From Acidicapsa ligni (GTDB lineage: Bacteria; Acidobacteriota; Terriglobia; Terriglobales; Acidobacteriaceae), in NCBI RefSeq assembly GCF_025685655.1, contig NZ_JAGSYG010000005.1, positions 1 through 64,000 on the forward strand: a stretch of DNA of 64,000 nt, read 5' to 3'. A program made the position numbers and the translations under genes. This document shows, in pieces, positions 16,063 to 25,781 of this stretch (positions are counted from its first letter, which is position 1; each line of letters begins with the position of its first letter). Under the pieces are notes generated by a model, which saw only the letters and a program-made list of their open reading frames with translations, ran no database searches and was not told the origin of the DNA.

Positions 16063-17283
16063 TTAGTCGCGCTTCAGGATCTTTTGATAACAGGCAATAA
16101 GCTGGCTTGTGTGTGACTCCAATGTAGAAGGCGCGCTCCAATAGCGGTTATATGCATTGGACCCAATCCGCGCAGCAAACGCCGCATCACGATCGAGAAG
16201 CGTCAGTTTGGCAGATAGATCCGATGCATCTCCTGACCGAAATAAGAGCCCAGTCTCTCCATCGATGATCGCCTCTCTTGCCGCACATGCATCAGAGACG
16301 ATCGCCGGAACACCCGATGCCGCAGCCTCCAGGACCGACAGGCCCTGCGTCTCGTGCCATAGCGAAGGAAAGACCAGTGCGCGGCTCCCTTGAAATGCAC
16401 TCGCCACGCCAGCCTGATCTTTCCAGCCCAGCAGCGTGGCGGATTTATTAATCGCAGCAACATTCTCCAGCCTAGGGCCTGATCCCACAAAAACAGCGGG
16501 TACGTTTGCCAATAGCGCTGCTTCGGCGAATAAATCCGGACCCTTCTCTTTCGAGAGTCGGCCGACAAAAGTGAACGCATGATTACTGCCAACAGGTGCT
16601 GGCGCCGTTCGTACAACCTGTATGGGATTGCTGACTCGGAAAAATTCGCTGCTGGAAGGAAGCCACGGGCGAAGAAGTTTCTCGGAATAGTCCGATACCG
16701 TGATGAAATATTTTATCTGGGATGGGATGCCGCCCAATTGTTGCTGCACTAAGTGTCGGCCAACTCTCCATAACTTCTGGGCATAACTTTGAGTATCGCA
16801 GTTACAAGCTACGCAACTGAGAGACATAGGCCGTAACTGGCAATGCTTTTCCTCAGGGAAAATATAGAGACCCCCATTAGGACAGATTGCAAAGTAATCA
16901 TGCAGGGTGCATACCATTTTGAATCCGAGACTCGCAACAGCATGCACCACGCTTGAAGACAAAGATCTCGTCCAGGTATGAAGATGAACGATAGTGTCGG
17001 CCGGATCGCATGTTGCTAACACTTCGCGGACGCGTTCCGCAGATTGTGAGTTCCAAATACCCTTGATCGAGGCATCGACCTTCGACGGATTTTGCAGAAT
17101 GTCGTACAGTCCAAAGTTGACGATTTCTACTTTGTCTCGATGAATCGTAGGGTCGACAGGGCCAGTTCCCGAGACAAAAACTACATCCATCCCCGCTTCC
17201 GCAAGGCTATTGAGACTGCCGACAGCAACCTGGGATGCCCCTCCGGTAATGTGGCCATAATCAGCGAGAACAACCACGCGCAT
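16063..17283 (-). CDS. Family 4 glycosyltransferase
   Basis: A 406-residue GT-B enzyme. The N-terminal domain opens MRVVVLADYGHITGGASQVA with the glycine-rich acceptor loop; the C-terminal domain has FVGRLSKEKGPDLFAEAA and the E-x7-E region ETQGLSVLEAAASGVPAIVSD, both typical of GT4. A cysteine-containing insert (CQLRPMSLSCVACNCDT, about residues 145-165) could bind a metal and occurs in some GT4 subgroups. The ATG at 17283 is one base after the stop of the polymerase gene, so the two are tightly coupled. The frame is open to 17328 but that start would overlap the polymerase. Confidence 0.88.
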   Translation of the reverse strand: MRVVVLADYGHITGGASQVAVGSLNSLAEAGMDVVFVSGTGPVDPTIHRDKVEIVNFGLYDILQNPSKVDASIKGIWNSQSAERVREVLATCDPADTIVHLHTWTRSLSSSVVHAVASLGFKMVCTLHDYFAICPNGGLYIFPEEKHCQLRPMSLSCVACNCDTQSYAQKLWRVGRHLVQQQLGGIPSQIKYFITVSDYSEKLLRPWLPSSSEFFRVSNPIQVVRTAPAPVGSNHAFTFVGRLSKEKGPDLFAEAALLANVPAVFVGSGPRLENVAAINKSATLLGWKDQAGVASAFQGSRALVFPSLWHETQGLSVLEAAASGVPAIVSDACAAREAIIDGETGLLFRSGDASDLSAKLTLLDRDAAFAARIGSNAYNRYWSAPSTLESHTSQLIACYQKILKRD

Positions 17284-17284
17284 T

Positions 17285-18604
17285 CTATTCGCCCCCGGGA
17301 TTGGCCGCTGAAAGTTGTGGACCATCACCGTCTGATTTCGTATTGTCCCTGGTTCGTCGCGTCCAAAGGAAGAAGCGACGCTTTCGACGCGGCTGATTCG
17401 TGAGGCTCGATTGCCAGGACGATGCAGCGCCGACGGTAACTATCCATAACAGGAGGCATCCGGAAAAGTAGCCTGCGCCGCGAATGAAACTAGACGCCAC
17501 AAAGCAAAATATCAGCGCAGTCTGCGTCGTTACTGCAAACCGAACCTCATCCATTGGCAGTAGACGAAGCCTTTTTTCCAATTGAACCCAGCGCCAGATA
17601 ATTATGACGAAAAACAGAATTCCCACCACGCCCGTTTCCGAGACGATTTTGGAGAACAGGAAAGAGCCATCCTCGGCATTTAACCCATCCAGGTCGGCTA
17701 GACCTAAAGCATAGCGGGCCGGAACATTGGGAGCAACACCGCACCCCATCATGTTGATTCCAAGGCCTAAACCATGTGTACGCTGTAGATTGAACCAGGC
17801 GTCTTCCCAGCCCTGCAAATACACCAGGCTCGAAATATTTTCTGTTGCCCCGGGATTCGCGATTCCAGCAACCCTGTCCACCGTGGGGAGTACAAAGCGC
17901 TTGAAATCGATTGCCGCGCCTGCCCCTATGAGCAATCCAATTGCAAGAGTAAAAATTACCGCCTGACGGACTTTCCCTTGAATCGCCAGCCGATAGAGAA
18001 GGAAGATAAGAACAAGAGCAATCAGCGTCGAGGAACGGGAAATGAGGAAGAGTCCGAAAAGAGAGACCACGCCTCTTCGCCGCATCTTTTTGTCTCCTGA
18101 TGCCAGCAGAATGACAATACAGGGGAACAAAGAGAAAGCGGCATGACTAGGCTCTGAAAAAAAGCCCGAAAACTTACCTTCGGATCGATAATTTGCCTGT
18201 TCCGGAAATAAAGCAGGAACAAGCATTTCAAAGAAAAATGCAGCGAAGGCTGCAACCATCGACCACCATGCAGTTTTTTGCAAATTCAGCCAATCGCGAT
18301 AGCTCGCTTTACGGCCGATTTCTAAACCCAGCAGTCCCAGAAAAATCAATAGAGGTGTGCTGATAAGCGACTTTTGCAGGTGATCGTTGCAGGGGCCTGT
18401 TAATTCCAAGACGAGAGAGATAAGAACATAAGCAGAAAAACCGAGCAGAATATTTGCCGAGCGAATTGCAATTCTCCAGCTCTTTCCAAACCAGATGACT
18501 CCCGCGGCAAAAAGTATGACGACATTCAGGCCAATGTTGCTTCCGCCCAGTTTGGCGCCGATGTTCCACAATAATGTGTTGACGACAAACCAAAATTGCA
18601 ACAT
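17285..18604 (-). CDS. Wzy-like O-antigen/exopolysaccharide polymerase
   Basis: This 439-residue integral membrane protein has about ten hydrophobic segments and a large loop in its second half (about 240-320, containing QGWEDAWFNLQRTHGLGLGINMMG), the usual architecture of Wzy/O-antigen ligase-type proteins. The string GLGINxMGCG followed by the EDGSFLFSKIVSETGVVG segment resembles the Wzy_C-like region. A basic tail (RRKRRFFLWTRRTR) is cytoplasmic. It is flanked by glycosyltransferases in one operon, supporting a polymerase role; O-antigen ligase is an alternative. Confidence 0.75.
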   Translation of the reverse strand: MLQFWFVVNTLLWNIGAKLGGSNIGLNVVILFAAGVIWFGKSWRIAIRSANILLGFSAYVLISLVLELTGPCNDHLQKSLISTPLLIFLGLLGLEIGRKASYRDWLNLQKTAWWSMVAAFAAFFFEMLVPALFPEQANYRSEGKFSGFFSEPSHAAFSLFPCIVILLASGDKKMRRRGVVSLFGLFLISRSSTLIALVLIFLLYRLAIQGKVRQAVIFTLAIGLLIGAGAAIDFKRFVLPTVDRVAGIANPGATENISSLVYLQGWEDAWFNLQRTHGLGLGINMMGCGVAPNVPARYALGLADLDGLNAEDGSFLFSKIVSETGVVGILFFVIIIWRWVQLEKRLRLLPMDEVRFAVTTQTALIFCFVASSFIRGAGYFSGCLLLWIVTVGAASSWQSSLTNQPRRKRRFFLWTRRTRDNTKSDGDGPQLSAANPGGE

Positions 18605-18742
18605 GCTTTTTACCCTCTCAGCCGGCCCTCAGTCATCTACAGGCACGCAAATGGCTCATCCCTGAGCGGGAGCGCTGTAATTAACAATCATAGAGACTTG
18701 ATTGGCTTTGGCGAATCACCGGATTTGCCTCTGGAAACCAGA

Positions 18743-19567
18743 CTACCTGGCCATCATTCTTCCCCATGCATGGCGAAGTGGACGCAACAAATACTTAGCC
18801 TTCGCATACCGCAGCTCCAGGTCGGCAAGCAGCTTATTTCTTCCGCCCGCCGCTATCTTGGCCGCAGCCTGCTCTTCAAGAGCTTTCTTATCGCTGCTGA
18901 TACCTCCATACCTCATCATTACGGTAATCACTGGCATATAAGCTGCGCGAAGTTGGCCTCTTGCCCGTAACAGAAATTCATAGTCGCCGACAATGCGGTA
19001 AGAGGTGTCAAACTTACCCAGTCTGCGAAAGAGATCTCGATGATGCATGCTTCCGACGTGGGCCGTGCACATCCGGTTTGAAAAAGCCCTCCACGCCCAA
19101 CGCGCTCCGATAATTCTCTCGTAGCCTGTGTCGTGAATCACTCGTACCTTGGAGCTAAGGTATTCTGCCTCTGGATTCTGGATCGCAAGCTTCATGTAAG
19201 CGCTCACGGCGCCCGGCAAAAACTCGTCATCCACACCGAGGAAGCAGATCCACTCTCCGCGCGCTTCCAGCAAAGCCTTGTTCCAGGCATCGTATACGCC
19301 CTTATCCGGCTCGCTGCGCCAGAACGCAATGCGATCGTCATACTTCCGAAGCACATCGATCGTTCCATCCTTAGACCCGGCATCCAACACGATATGCTCG
19401 ATGTTCGGATAGTCCTGGTTCAATACGCTTTCCAGGCATCCCTCGACATAGGGCTGCCCGTTGTAGACAGCGGTGACTACGGTGACTAGCGGCTGATTAG
19501 CCTTGTTCTCCGCGCTAATCCCCCTCAAACGCTTGCCGCCGGATATGGGTTTTTCTTCAATTTGCAT
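18743..19567 (-). CDS. Family 2 glycosyltransferase
   Basis: A 274-residue GT-A glycosyltransferase with VTVVTAVYNGQPYVEGCLESVLNQDYPN at the N-terminus, HIVLDAGSKDGTIDVL and the DxD-like FLGVDDEFLPGAV, followed by the acceptor-side RDLFRRLGKFDTSYRIVGDYEFLLRA. This is the WcaA/colanic-type GT2 layout. It is separated by 42 bp from the upstream GT4 gene and by 138 bp from the polymerase downstream; that spacer holds no recognisable gene. Sugar specificity is unknown. Confidence 0.87.
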   Translation of the reverse strand: MQIEEKPISGGKRLRGISAENKANQPLVTVVTAVYNGQPYVEGCLESVLNQDYPNIEHIVLDAGSKDGTIDVLRKYDDRIAFWRSEPDKGVYDAWNKALLEARGEWICFLGVDDEFLPGAVSAYMKLAIQNPEAEYLSSKVRVIHDTGYERIIGARWAWRAFSNRMCTAHVGSMHHRDLFRRLGKFDTSYRIVGDYEFLLRARGQLRAAYMPVITVMMRYGGISSDKKALEEQAAAKIAAGGRNKLLADLELRYAKAKYLLRPLRHAWGRMMAR

Positions 19568-19609
19568 TATGAACCGTGTAAAAGCACATTTCCTGCAGGA
19601 CTACCTTCA

Positions 19610-20818
19610 TCACAACGAGGGTGGTTTCTCTCCTGCCACCCTGCTGATGATGGCTTGATACGTCTTTGCAAATTCTTGTTGCCGTTCTGGAAAACGAGAT
19701 CTGGCTTCGTCCTGCATGGCAGCATCCTGTTGATGATCATATTGATTGTACGCAGCCTGCATTGCCTGGGCCAGACCATCCGGATCGGTCGGCAGAAAAA
19801 AGAAGCTGCGAGCCGGAGCCTGTTCGCGGTGCACCGGAATATCGGAAAGCACGATCTGTTTTCCCATCGACTTAGCCTCCTCGACACTCGTACTCCAGCC
19901 TTCAAATCGAGAGGGATTGACGAAGGCGATTGCATGCTGCATAAGGCCGGCAAGGTGCTCGTATGGAACCTGCCCAAGCACACGAAAGCAGTCCAGAACA
20001 TCGCATTCCGCTGCGTATTGCATCAACGAAGAGTAGAACGTCGGATTGCGGTAATCCCCGGTAGATCCAGTCGCAAGGACCAGGAACGGCCTGCCCTGCC
20101 GCTTAAGCATGCCGAGCGCGCCAATCACGACGCGATGATTTTTGTGCGCCCAGAACTGGTTGGGCAGCAGAAAATACGGTCCCTCAAACCCGTAGATCTT
20201 TTGAAGCTCCGGCAGAGGTGCCGCACCCGTAAGTGGGACAGGATTAGCCACAAACCGCAGCAATTCTGCTTTATGCCCATATTCGGGAGAAAACGAGAAC
20301 AAGTCGGCACGCGCGCACTCACTGCTCACAACCACCCTGTCACAACCGGAGCCAATACTGAGATACTCCCTGTCCCGATAGGCACGCTCTTTGGGCAGGA
20401 AAAACTCAGGTAGATGCACGTGTTGAAAATCAGGAATCCACCCGATTGTCTTGATCGAAGCAGTCTTTCCAAGATGAAAGGAGTGCGACAGGATCGAGAC
20501 ACCGTGCCGCAGCAGCAACCTCTGCAAAAGAATGTCTCTGGATGTCGAAACTTGGATCGATTTTCTCGCTATCCATCCAGGGCTTTTTCGGTCGAGGATA
20601 GAGGAAGCGACGATCTCGATCCCCGGGAAATCAGCCGATGCATCCACTTGCCGCCTGCCGGTAAAGATGACCGGACTTATCGTATTGCCTGGCAGTGCAT
20701 GAAGCGCGCCAAACAAATTGCGCAGGTAGTTTTTCCCTCCAAGCCAATGCCCGGCGGGTAAAACAAATCCAACTCTAATATTGCGGCCAGTGTTCACTGT
20801 GAATTCTTCGTCCACCAT
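19610..20818 (-). CDS. Family 4 (group 1) glycosyltransferase
   Basis: A 402-residue GT-B enzyme. N-terminal IRVGFVLPAGHWLGGKNYLRNLFGAL gives the glycine-rich loop; WIPDFQHVHLPEFF is the typical D-x-QH-x3-PEFF motif of GT4 mannosyl/fucosyl-type enzymes; LLPNQFWAHKNHRVVIGAL and NPSRFEGWSTSVEEAKSMGKQIVLSD provide the nucleotide-binding part. The frame is open to 20926, but the ATG at 20818, which overlaps the end of the epimerase gene by 25 bp, gives the usual start and is preferred. It is co-transcribed with the polysaccharide genes. Confidence 0.87.
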   Translation of the reverse strand: MVDEEFTVNTGRNIRVGFVLPAGHWLGGKNYLRNLFGALHALPGNTISPVIFTGRRQVDASADFPGIEIVASSILDRKSPGWIARKSIQVSTSRDILLQRLLLRHGVSILSHSFHLGKTASIKTIGWIPDFQHVHLPEFFLPKERAYRDREYLSIGSGCDRVVVSSECARADLFSFSPEYGHKAELLRFVANPVPLTGAAPLPELQKIYGFEGPYFLLPNQFWAHKNHRVVIGALGMLKRQGRPFLVLATGSTGDYRNPTFYSSLMQYAAECDVLDCFRVLGQVPYEHLAGLMQHAIAFVNPSRFEGWSTSVEEAKSMGKQIVLSDIPVHREQAPARSFFFLPTDPDGLAQAMQAAYNQYDHQQDAAMQDEARSRFPERQQEFAKTYQAIISRVAGEKPPSL

Positions 20819-21741
20819 GCAGCATATTCGTCCACGCCTTCTTCCCAGTGGCGCTTTGGACTCCAACCCCAACTCTTCGCCCGTTCGATATGAGCGATGT
20901 AGCGGCTTGGATCTCCCTGTCTCCATTGACCGGTGAAAGTGGGCGTGGGATTGCTCGAATTGAGTTTGCTTCCCAGGTGATTAAGGATTTCCCGCACCGC
21001 AACTCCCTCACCACTCCCGCCATTCACAATCGGGCAGTCCTGCGAAGCGTACTGAGCCGCCAGAAGTAAAAGCTCGGCCGCATCTTCTACATGAAGCCAG
21101 TCCCGAACCTCGGCTCCTGTGCCCATAAAAGTAGTGTCATTCGCCGCAAATTTGCGGCAGGCATCCCACAATAGCTGCTTCCTCAGACCGCATCCGTATA
21201 CGGAGAAAAGCCGTACGACGGCAGCAAAAGTTCCAAACTGGCGAGCATAAGAGGCCACCAGTTGCTCCGCCATCAGCTTGTGCACCCCATACTGCGAAAT
21301 CGGTGCAGCATGGCAGTCTTCACGGATCGGGAATTGATCGACATTGCCGTATACGCTCGCGCTGGAGACGTACACCACGCGGCAGGACGGTGCGGCAGTG
21401 CGCACATATTCAAGCACATGAGCCGTCGTTTCTACCGTACGCTCAAAATCCGCAAGAGGCTGTTCAATGGAAAAAGAGACGGATCCACCACCGGCACAAT
21501 GGATGATTGTCGATGGAGTTTCTTGGTATTCCTCAAGTGTCTGCCGCGTTACATCAGCCCGCCGCCATCCACTCAGACCCCAGGATTCCCACTCCTCCCG
21601 AGACCAGTCACCATGCCCCAGCCCAAGAACGGTCTCGCCCTGCCGAGAAAGCAAGCGAGCTACATGGCGTCCCAGAAATCCGTGCGCCCCGGTTACAAGC
21701 ACAAATGCCCGTTCAGTCAAACCTGAGTTATCGGTCTTCAA
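20794..21741 (-). CDS. NAD-dependent epimerase/dehydratase (extended SDR)
   Basis: A 315-residue extended short-chain dehydrogenase acting on a nucleotide-sugar. It has the Rossmann motif [13 protein letters not shown] (about residues 16-28), the active-site Y-x3-K in QYGVHK, the catalytic Ser region [10 protein letters not shown], and [17 protein letters not shown] near the substrate pocket. Candidates are UDP-glucose 4-epimerase-like or dTDP/GDP-sugar reductases; the exact reaction cannot be read. Its start overlaps the end of the acyltransferase remnant by 14 bp. Confidence 0.87.
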   Translation of the reverse strand: MKTDNSGLTERAFVLVTGAHGFLGRHVARLLSRQGETVLGLGHGDWSREEWESWGLSGWRRADVTRQTLEEYQETPSTIIHCAGGGSVSFSIEQPLADFERTVETTAHVLEYVRTAAPSCRVVYVSSASVYGNVDQFPIREDCHAAPISQYGVHKLMAEQLVASYARQFGTFAAVVRLFSVYGCGLRKQLLWDACRKFAANDTTFMGTGAEVRDWLHVEDAAELLLLAAQYASQDCPIVNGGSGEGVAVREILNHLGSKLNSSNPTPTFTGQWRQGDPSRYIAHIERAKSWGWSPKRHWEEGVDEYAAWWTKNSQ

Positions 21742-22021
21742 CGGGAATCTCTCGAATCACTTTCGCCGGATTGCCTGCAACAACTGTCCATGACGGAACA
21801 TTCTTTGTAACTACAGAGCCTGCCGCTACCACAGCTCCTTCGCCGATTTCAACGCCCTTCAGTACGATTGCATTCAGCCCAATCCAGGACTTATCGCAGA
21901 TTCGTACTGGCTTTAGAATGACAGTCTTCCAGTCCTTCTTTCCATGATACCAGTCCCTCACATCCTGCCTCCGCTGTGCCCAGCCCAGCGCATGAGAGTT
22001 GTGATCGACGATATTGCCTTT
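21728..22021 (-). pseudogene. Truncated hexapeptide-repeat acyltransferase (WcaF/Maa type)
   Basis: The reading frame encodes the C-terminal half of a left-handed beta-helix acetyltransferase: [19 protein letters not shown], then [36 protein letters not shown] and [13 protein letters not shown]. The catalytic-type histidine is in DHNSH. Full-length members have about 180 residues; here family-like sequence starts near 22016 with no ATG, and upstream in frame it dissolves into a short tandem repeat and a stop near 22082. Only a GTG at 21961 could start translation, giving 77 residues without the N-terminal domain. The promoter-side half of the gene seems lost. Enough of the hexapeptide coil remains that a fragment could be made, but enzyme activity is unlikely. 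Confidence 0.75.
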
Positions 22022-22023
22022 GA

Positions 22024-22146
22024 ACTTGCTGTTGCCCTTGCTTTTCTGTCTGTTATCCCCGAAGGGAATCTGCTTCTGTTCTCAGCCTTTGCTGTTGCCG
22101 CTGCCGTTCTGTCTGTCATTCCCGAAGGGAATCTGCTTCTCCCAGC
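22024..22146. repeat. Two tandem copies of a ~63-bp hairpin repeat
   Basis: Two head-to-tail copies (22024-22086 and 22087 to about 22146) share the pattern TTGCTGTTGCC, then TTCTGTCTGT, then a small hairpin, ATTCCC-GAA-GGGAAT in the second copy, then CTGCTTCT. The two hairpin cores are exactly 63 bp apart. A third, more diverged copy lies at 39010-39066 in the same orientation. The array sits exactly where the acyltransferase gene loses its N-terminal half. It looks like a REP-type interspersed element. Confidence 0.75.
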
Positions 22147-22188
22147 AAAACCACAAATCGCCCCAAAGCACAGAGCAGGAAAAACGCC

Positions 22189-23169
22189 TCAATCGCGGAT
22201 TCCCAAACCCCTCTGACTCGAATAAACCGCGGCAATCCCCTCCCGTAAAGGAACAGTAGCCTGCCAGCCAAGCTCCTTCATCCGGGACACATCCAGCAGC
22301 TTCCGTGGCGTTCCATCCGGCTTGGAGGTGTCAAACGCTAACCGCCCCTTAAAACCAACCACTTCCCGGATGAGTTCAGCAAGTTCCCGTACCGTCAAAT
22401 CCTCACCGCAGCCAATGTTAAGCAGGGGAGCCCTTGTTTCAGAACGCACAATCGAGCTGTAAACTTCATCCGGTAAATTCATGAGATGGATGCACGCATC
22501 CGCCATATCGTCCGAGTACAAAAACTCTCGTCGTACCAGGCCCGTGCCCCAAACCTGCACCTCTGAGGCTCCTGACTCCTTCGCCTCATGCATCTTCCGC
22601 AACAGTGCCGGCAGCACATGCGAATTGGTCAGATCATAGCTGTCGTTCGGGCCGTAAAGATTGGTCGGCATGGCCCCAACGTATTCCGTCCCATATTGAC
22701 GATTAAATGCCCAGCACGTTTCGATGCCCGCAATTTTGGCGACTGCGTATGGCCGATTCGTGGATTCCAATGGCCCCGTAAGCATATATTCTTCGCGAAT
22801 TGGCTGAGGGCAATCGCGCGGATAGATGCAACTTGAGCCAAGAAACAGAAGCCGCTTCACTCCAAACCCGTGAGCCGCTCCTATAACGTTGTTCTGGATG
22901 GCCAGGTTGTCGTGAATGAATTCCGCAGGGCGCGTATTGTTGGCCATAATCCCGCCAACTTTCGCCGCAGCAAGAAAAACATATTCCGGGCGCTCTTCAG
23001 AAAAGAAGCGATTGACTGCTCCCTGATCTGTCAGGTCCAACTCCTCATGAGTCCGCGTCACGATATCGGCACAGGTTTCCTTGCCAAGTCGCCTCATAAT
23101 GGCGGAACCAGCGAGGCCTCTATGCCCTGCAACATATACCTTGGAGCCTGTAAGACGGGAACTATTCAT
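22189..23169 (-). CDS. fcl: GDP-L-fucose synthase
   Basis: This 326-residue extended SDR converts GDP-4-keto-6-deoxy-mannose to GDP-L-fucose by epimerisation and NADPH-dependent reduction. Visible features are [18 protein letters not shown] (Rossmann), [24 protein letters not shown] with the catalytic Ser, Y-x3-K in [23 protein letters not shown] and [21 protein letters not shown], all typical of Fcl/WcaG. Several in-frame ATGs exist upstream to 23241; the one at 23169 gives the family length and overlaps the gmd stop by 8 bp, so the two are coupled. With Gmd it forms the complete GDP-mannose to GDP-fucose route. Confidence 0.94.
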   Translation of the reverse strand: MNSSRLTGSKVYVAGHRGLAGSAIMRRLGKETCADIVTRTHEELDLTDQGAVNRFFSEERPEYVFLAAAKVGGIMANNTRPAEFIHDNLAIQNNVIGAAHGFGVKRLLFLGSSCIYPRDCPQPIREEYMLTGPLESTNRPYAVAKIAGIETCWAFNRQYGTEYVGAMPTNLYGPNDSYDLTNSHVLPALLRKMHEAKESGASEVQVWGTGLVRREFLYSDDMADACIHLMNLPDEVYSSIVRSETRAPLLNIGCGEDLTVRELAELIREVVGFKGRLAFDTSKPDGTPRKLLDVSRMKELGWQATVPLREGIAAVYSSQRGLGIRD

Positions 23170-24247
23170 GATATTCATAAGCATCGTATCCATGCTTTTT
23201 GACCAGTTGATCTCTTTTGGCCGATACCAGATCGGCCTCAACCATCTCTTTCACCAGGTTCTCAAAGCTCACCGTAGGCTTCCATCCGAGCTTCTCATGT
23301 GCATAACTCGGATCACCCAGCAGAGTCTCAACCTCGGATGGGCGAAAGTATCTCGGGTCCACCATCGCGACGACTGCGCCCGTCTGGTCTACAGCTTTTT
23401 CGTCAACGCCGTGCCCCTGCCAGGTCAGCCGGATATCGAGCACTTCAGCCGCGCGCGTAACAAAATCTCGCACACTATGCTGAATCCCCGTTGCAATTAC
23501 AAAATCCTCAGGCTTATCCTGCTGCAGCATGCGCCACTGCATTTCCACATAGTCTCGCGCATGACCCCAGTCCCTCAGTGAGTCCAGGTTGCCAAGATAG
23601 AGCTTGTCCTGCAGTCCCAGCTTGATCCGTGCCAGTCCTCGGGTAATCTTCCGGGTCACAAACGTTTCCCCACGCAATGGCGACTCGTGATTAAAGAGAA
23701 TGCCGTTGCAGGCATACATGCCATACGCCTCGCGATAGTTCACGGTGATCCAGTATGCGTAGAGTTTTGCTACCGCATAGGGCGATCTAGGGTAAAACGG
23801 AGTCTTCTCAGTCTGCGGAACCTGTTGCACCAGGCCGTACAGCTCCGAGGTCGAAGCCTGATAGAACCTCGTCTTCTTTTCGCTTCCCAGTATCCGGATG
23901 GCTTCCAGGATTCTCAGTGCCCCCAGGCCATCCACATTTGCCGTATACTCCGGCTGTTCAAACGAAACTGCAACGTGGCTCTGCGCGCCCAGGTTGTATA
24001 TTTCATCCGCCTGCACCTTCTGCATAATGTGAAGAAGGCTGCATGAGTCGGATAAGTCCCCGTAATGAAGGACGAAGTTTCTCTTACCCAGATGCGGATC
24101 CTGGTAAAGATGATCTACGCGATCTGTATTGAACAGAGAGCTACGGCGCTTGATGCCGTGAACCTCATAGCCTTTGCGGAGAAGTAGCTCAGCGAGATAG
24201 GCTCCGTCCTGCCCAGTTATACCGGTAATTAACGCAATCTTTGCCAC
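23162..24247 (-). CDS. gmd: GDP-mannose 4,6-dehydratase
   Basis: The 361-residue Gmd catalyses the first committed step of GDP-fucose synthesis, dehydration of GDP-mannose using tightly bound NADP. Motifs: [62 protein letters not shown], the catalytic triad regions [10 protein letters not shown] and [15 protein letters not shown], and [18 protein letters not shown]. Length and motifs are full and intact. It is upstream of and overlaps fcl. The intergenic 24248-24395 before it holds no recognised element. Confidence 0.96.
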   Translation of the reverse strand: MAKIALITGITGQDGAYLAELLLRKGYEVHGIKRRSSLFNTDRVDHLYQDPHLGKRNFVLHYGDLSDSCSLLHIMQKVQADEIYNLGAQSHVAVSFEQPEYTANVDGLGALRILEAIRILGSEKKTRFYQASTSELYGLVQQVPQTEKTPFYPRSPYAVAKLYAYWITVNYREAYGMYACNGILFNHESPLRGETFVTRKITRGLARIKLGLQDKLYLGNLDSLRDWGHARDYVEMQWRMLQQDKPEDFVIATGIQHSVRDFVTRAAEVLDIRLTWQGHGVDEKAVDQTGAVVAMVDPRYFRPSEVETLLGDPSYAHEKLGWKPTVSFENLVKEMVEADLVSAKRDQLVKKHGYDAYEYHE

Positions 24248-24395
24248 ATTGATCCTGAAAAAACAGCAACAATAGTTTTGCCAACTGCTTAACTATATCG
24301 CAATTGGATGGCTCAAATATCGCGCGATCCGTGAGGAATACCCGCCCTGATTATAGATTCCGCAATAGCCGAAACTCACCCGGGCCGCCTGTCCC

Positions 24396-25628
24396 TTATC
24401 GAAAAGTAGCACGCAATGCATCGACATATTCGCGGTCGTTTGAGGAATCCTTCTCAAGACGAAAGCGTTCAGCAAAGATACTCCACAGGCAGGCCGTGAC
24501 AAAGGCAATGAATACGACCGCGATGACAATAATGGCACGCTTCGGCGATGACTTGGTGTCGGGGGGAACAGCCACATCGACCACCTGCACCATGGATCCC
24601 TCGCGGGCCTCATCCAATTTAGCCATTTCAAGCTGCTTCGAGATAAGTTCAAAGATAGTCTCGTAATACTTCACATCCCGGAGTTTGCGAACATATTCCA
24701 TGCCCGCGCCAGCCATTTTCCCCCTGGGAACCATCACATCCGCCCCGGAGTCCTGATCCCCACCAGCCAGCTTGGCCAACTGACTCTTGAGCGCAGCCAA
24801 TTGCTGCTCATATAGAACAATGGATGCATTGTTCTCTGTCGCGTAAGAGCGCATCGCCTGGATCTGAACCTCTTTCGCCACTACCTGCGCGCGCAGGTTG
24901 GCTGCAGACTCAACCAGGGCTCGGGCCTGGCTATCGATTTGCAGAATGCCCGTGGTCTGTTCCATGCTCTTCATCGCGTCTTCAGCCGTAACCAGATTTT
25001 GCTTCGCGTCCTGTAACTGCTGCTGGAAAAAAACGCGACGTTGCGAAGCCTCAGTAATCGCAAGGTTAGCGGAAAGCTTCCGATACTCATCGACATAGCC
25101 ATTGGCCAGCTCAGATGCCTGCTCGGCGTCAAGATCGGTCACGCTGATGTTGATTAGCCCGTCTTTTGTACCAAGCACGACCTTGGTGTGCGATTCAAAG
25201 GCATCCCGAGCCTGGGACATTTTCTTTACGTGATACTTGGAGATCAGCCCAAACCGTTTGACCATCGAATCCTCGACCGTCCGGCTGCGGAGCAGGGAAA
25301 CATACAAATCCCCGGGGCTCTTGAGTCCCAGGCTTGAACCCGCCATCGAAGCGAGCGCTCCCGAGCCTGCAAGTTGGCCCATCAACGCTGAACTCACCGA
25401 AGAGCTCTGGCTCGGGGGTAACAGGCTCGTAATCGCCGTGTATTTATTCGGAAGCAAAAGCACCACGCCCACGGCGAGAGCCGCCATCCCAGCGGTAAAC
25501 CAGAGGATAAACTTCCTCCGCCTCGACAGAATAATTACAAACGACAGCAGATGTATGTCTTCCGATGGCACGTCCGCGGACGCTTTCTGCTGGGTCTGAT
25601 CGTTTACCGCTGCCGAATTCATGCTCAT
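24396..25628 (-). CDS. Wzz/GumC-type polysaccharide chain-length protein
   Basis: A 410-residue inner-membrane protein with a cytoplasmic N-terminus, transmembrane segment near 38-57 (LWFTAGMAALAVGVVLLLP), a long periplasmic coiled-coil region (about 190-340) and a second transmembrane helix near 365-388 (AIIVIAVVFIAFVTACLW). This is the Wzz/polysaccharide co-polymerase layout, with the Pro-rich stretch DVAVPPDTKSSPKRAI just before the second membrane helix as in the family. It lacks the C-terminal tyrosine kinase domain of Wzc. It is the first gene of the minus-strand polysaccharide operon. Confidence 0.87.
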   Translation of the reverse strand: MSMNSAAVNDQTQQKASADVPSEDIHLLSFVIILSRRRKFILWFTAGMAALAVGVVLLLPNKYTAITSLLPPSQSSSVSSALMGQLAGSGALASMAGSSLGLKSPGDLYVSLLRSRTVEDSMVKRFGLISKYHVKKMSQARDAFESHTKVVLGTKDGLINISVTDLDAEQASELANGYVDEYRKLSANLAITEASQRRVFFQQQLQDAKQNLVTAEDAMKSMEQTTGILQIDSQARALVESAANLRAQVVAKEVQIQAMRSYATENNASIVLYEQQLAALKSQLAKLAGGDQDSGADVMVPRGKMAGAGMEYVRKLRDVKYYETIFELISKQLEMAKLDEAREGSMVQVVDVAVPPDTKSSPKRAIIVIAVVFIAFVTACLWSIFAERFRLEKDSSNDREYVDALRATFR

Positions 25629-25683
25629 TATTCTCCAACCGCCATTTTAACGGTAGTCCCACCCATTCCATCCATCAAGCCAA

Positions 25684-25729
25684 TTGCATGGAATGATTTT
25701 CCGGTCACGACGGGCGGCATTCCATGCAA
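25684..25729. promoter_or_regulatory. 12-bp inverted repeat in divergent promoter region
   Basis: TTGCATGGAATG at 25684-25695 and its exact complement CATTCCATGCAA at 25718-25729 are separated by 22 bp. The dyad lies between the divergent Wzz-like gene (start 25628) and the membrane-protein gene (start 25782), about 55 bp from each. The two half-sites are about three helical turns apart, which suits a regulator controlling both directions. No regulator gene is adjacent. Confidence 0.5.
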
Positions 25730-25781
25730 AGCAGGATCTGACTCTGGTTGTCGTACGACAGGAAACAAGTACAATGACCGG

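Noticed and set aside
22024..22146. Possible CRISPR or direct-repeat array
   Set aside because: Only two copies with no unique spacers of constant length; the repeats are contiguous and a third copy is dispersed, so it is an interspersed element and not a CRISPR.
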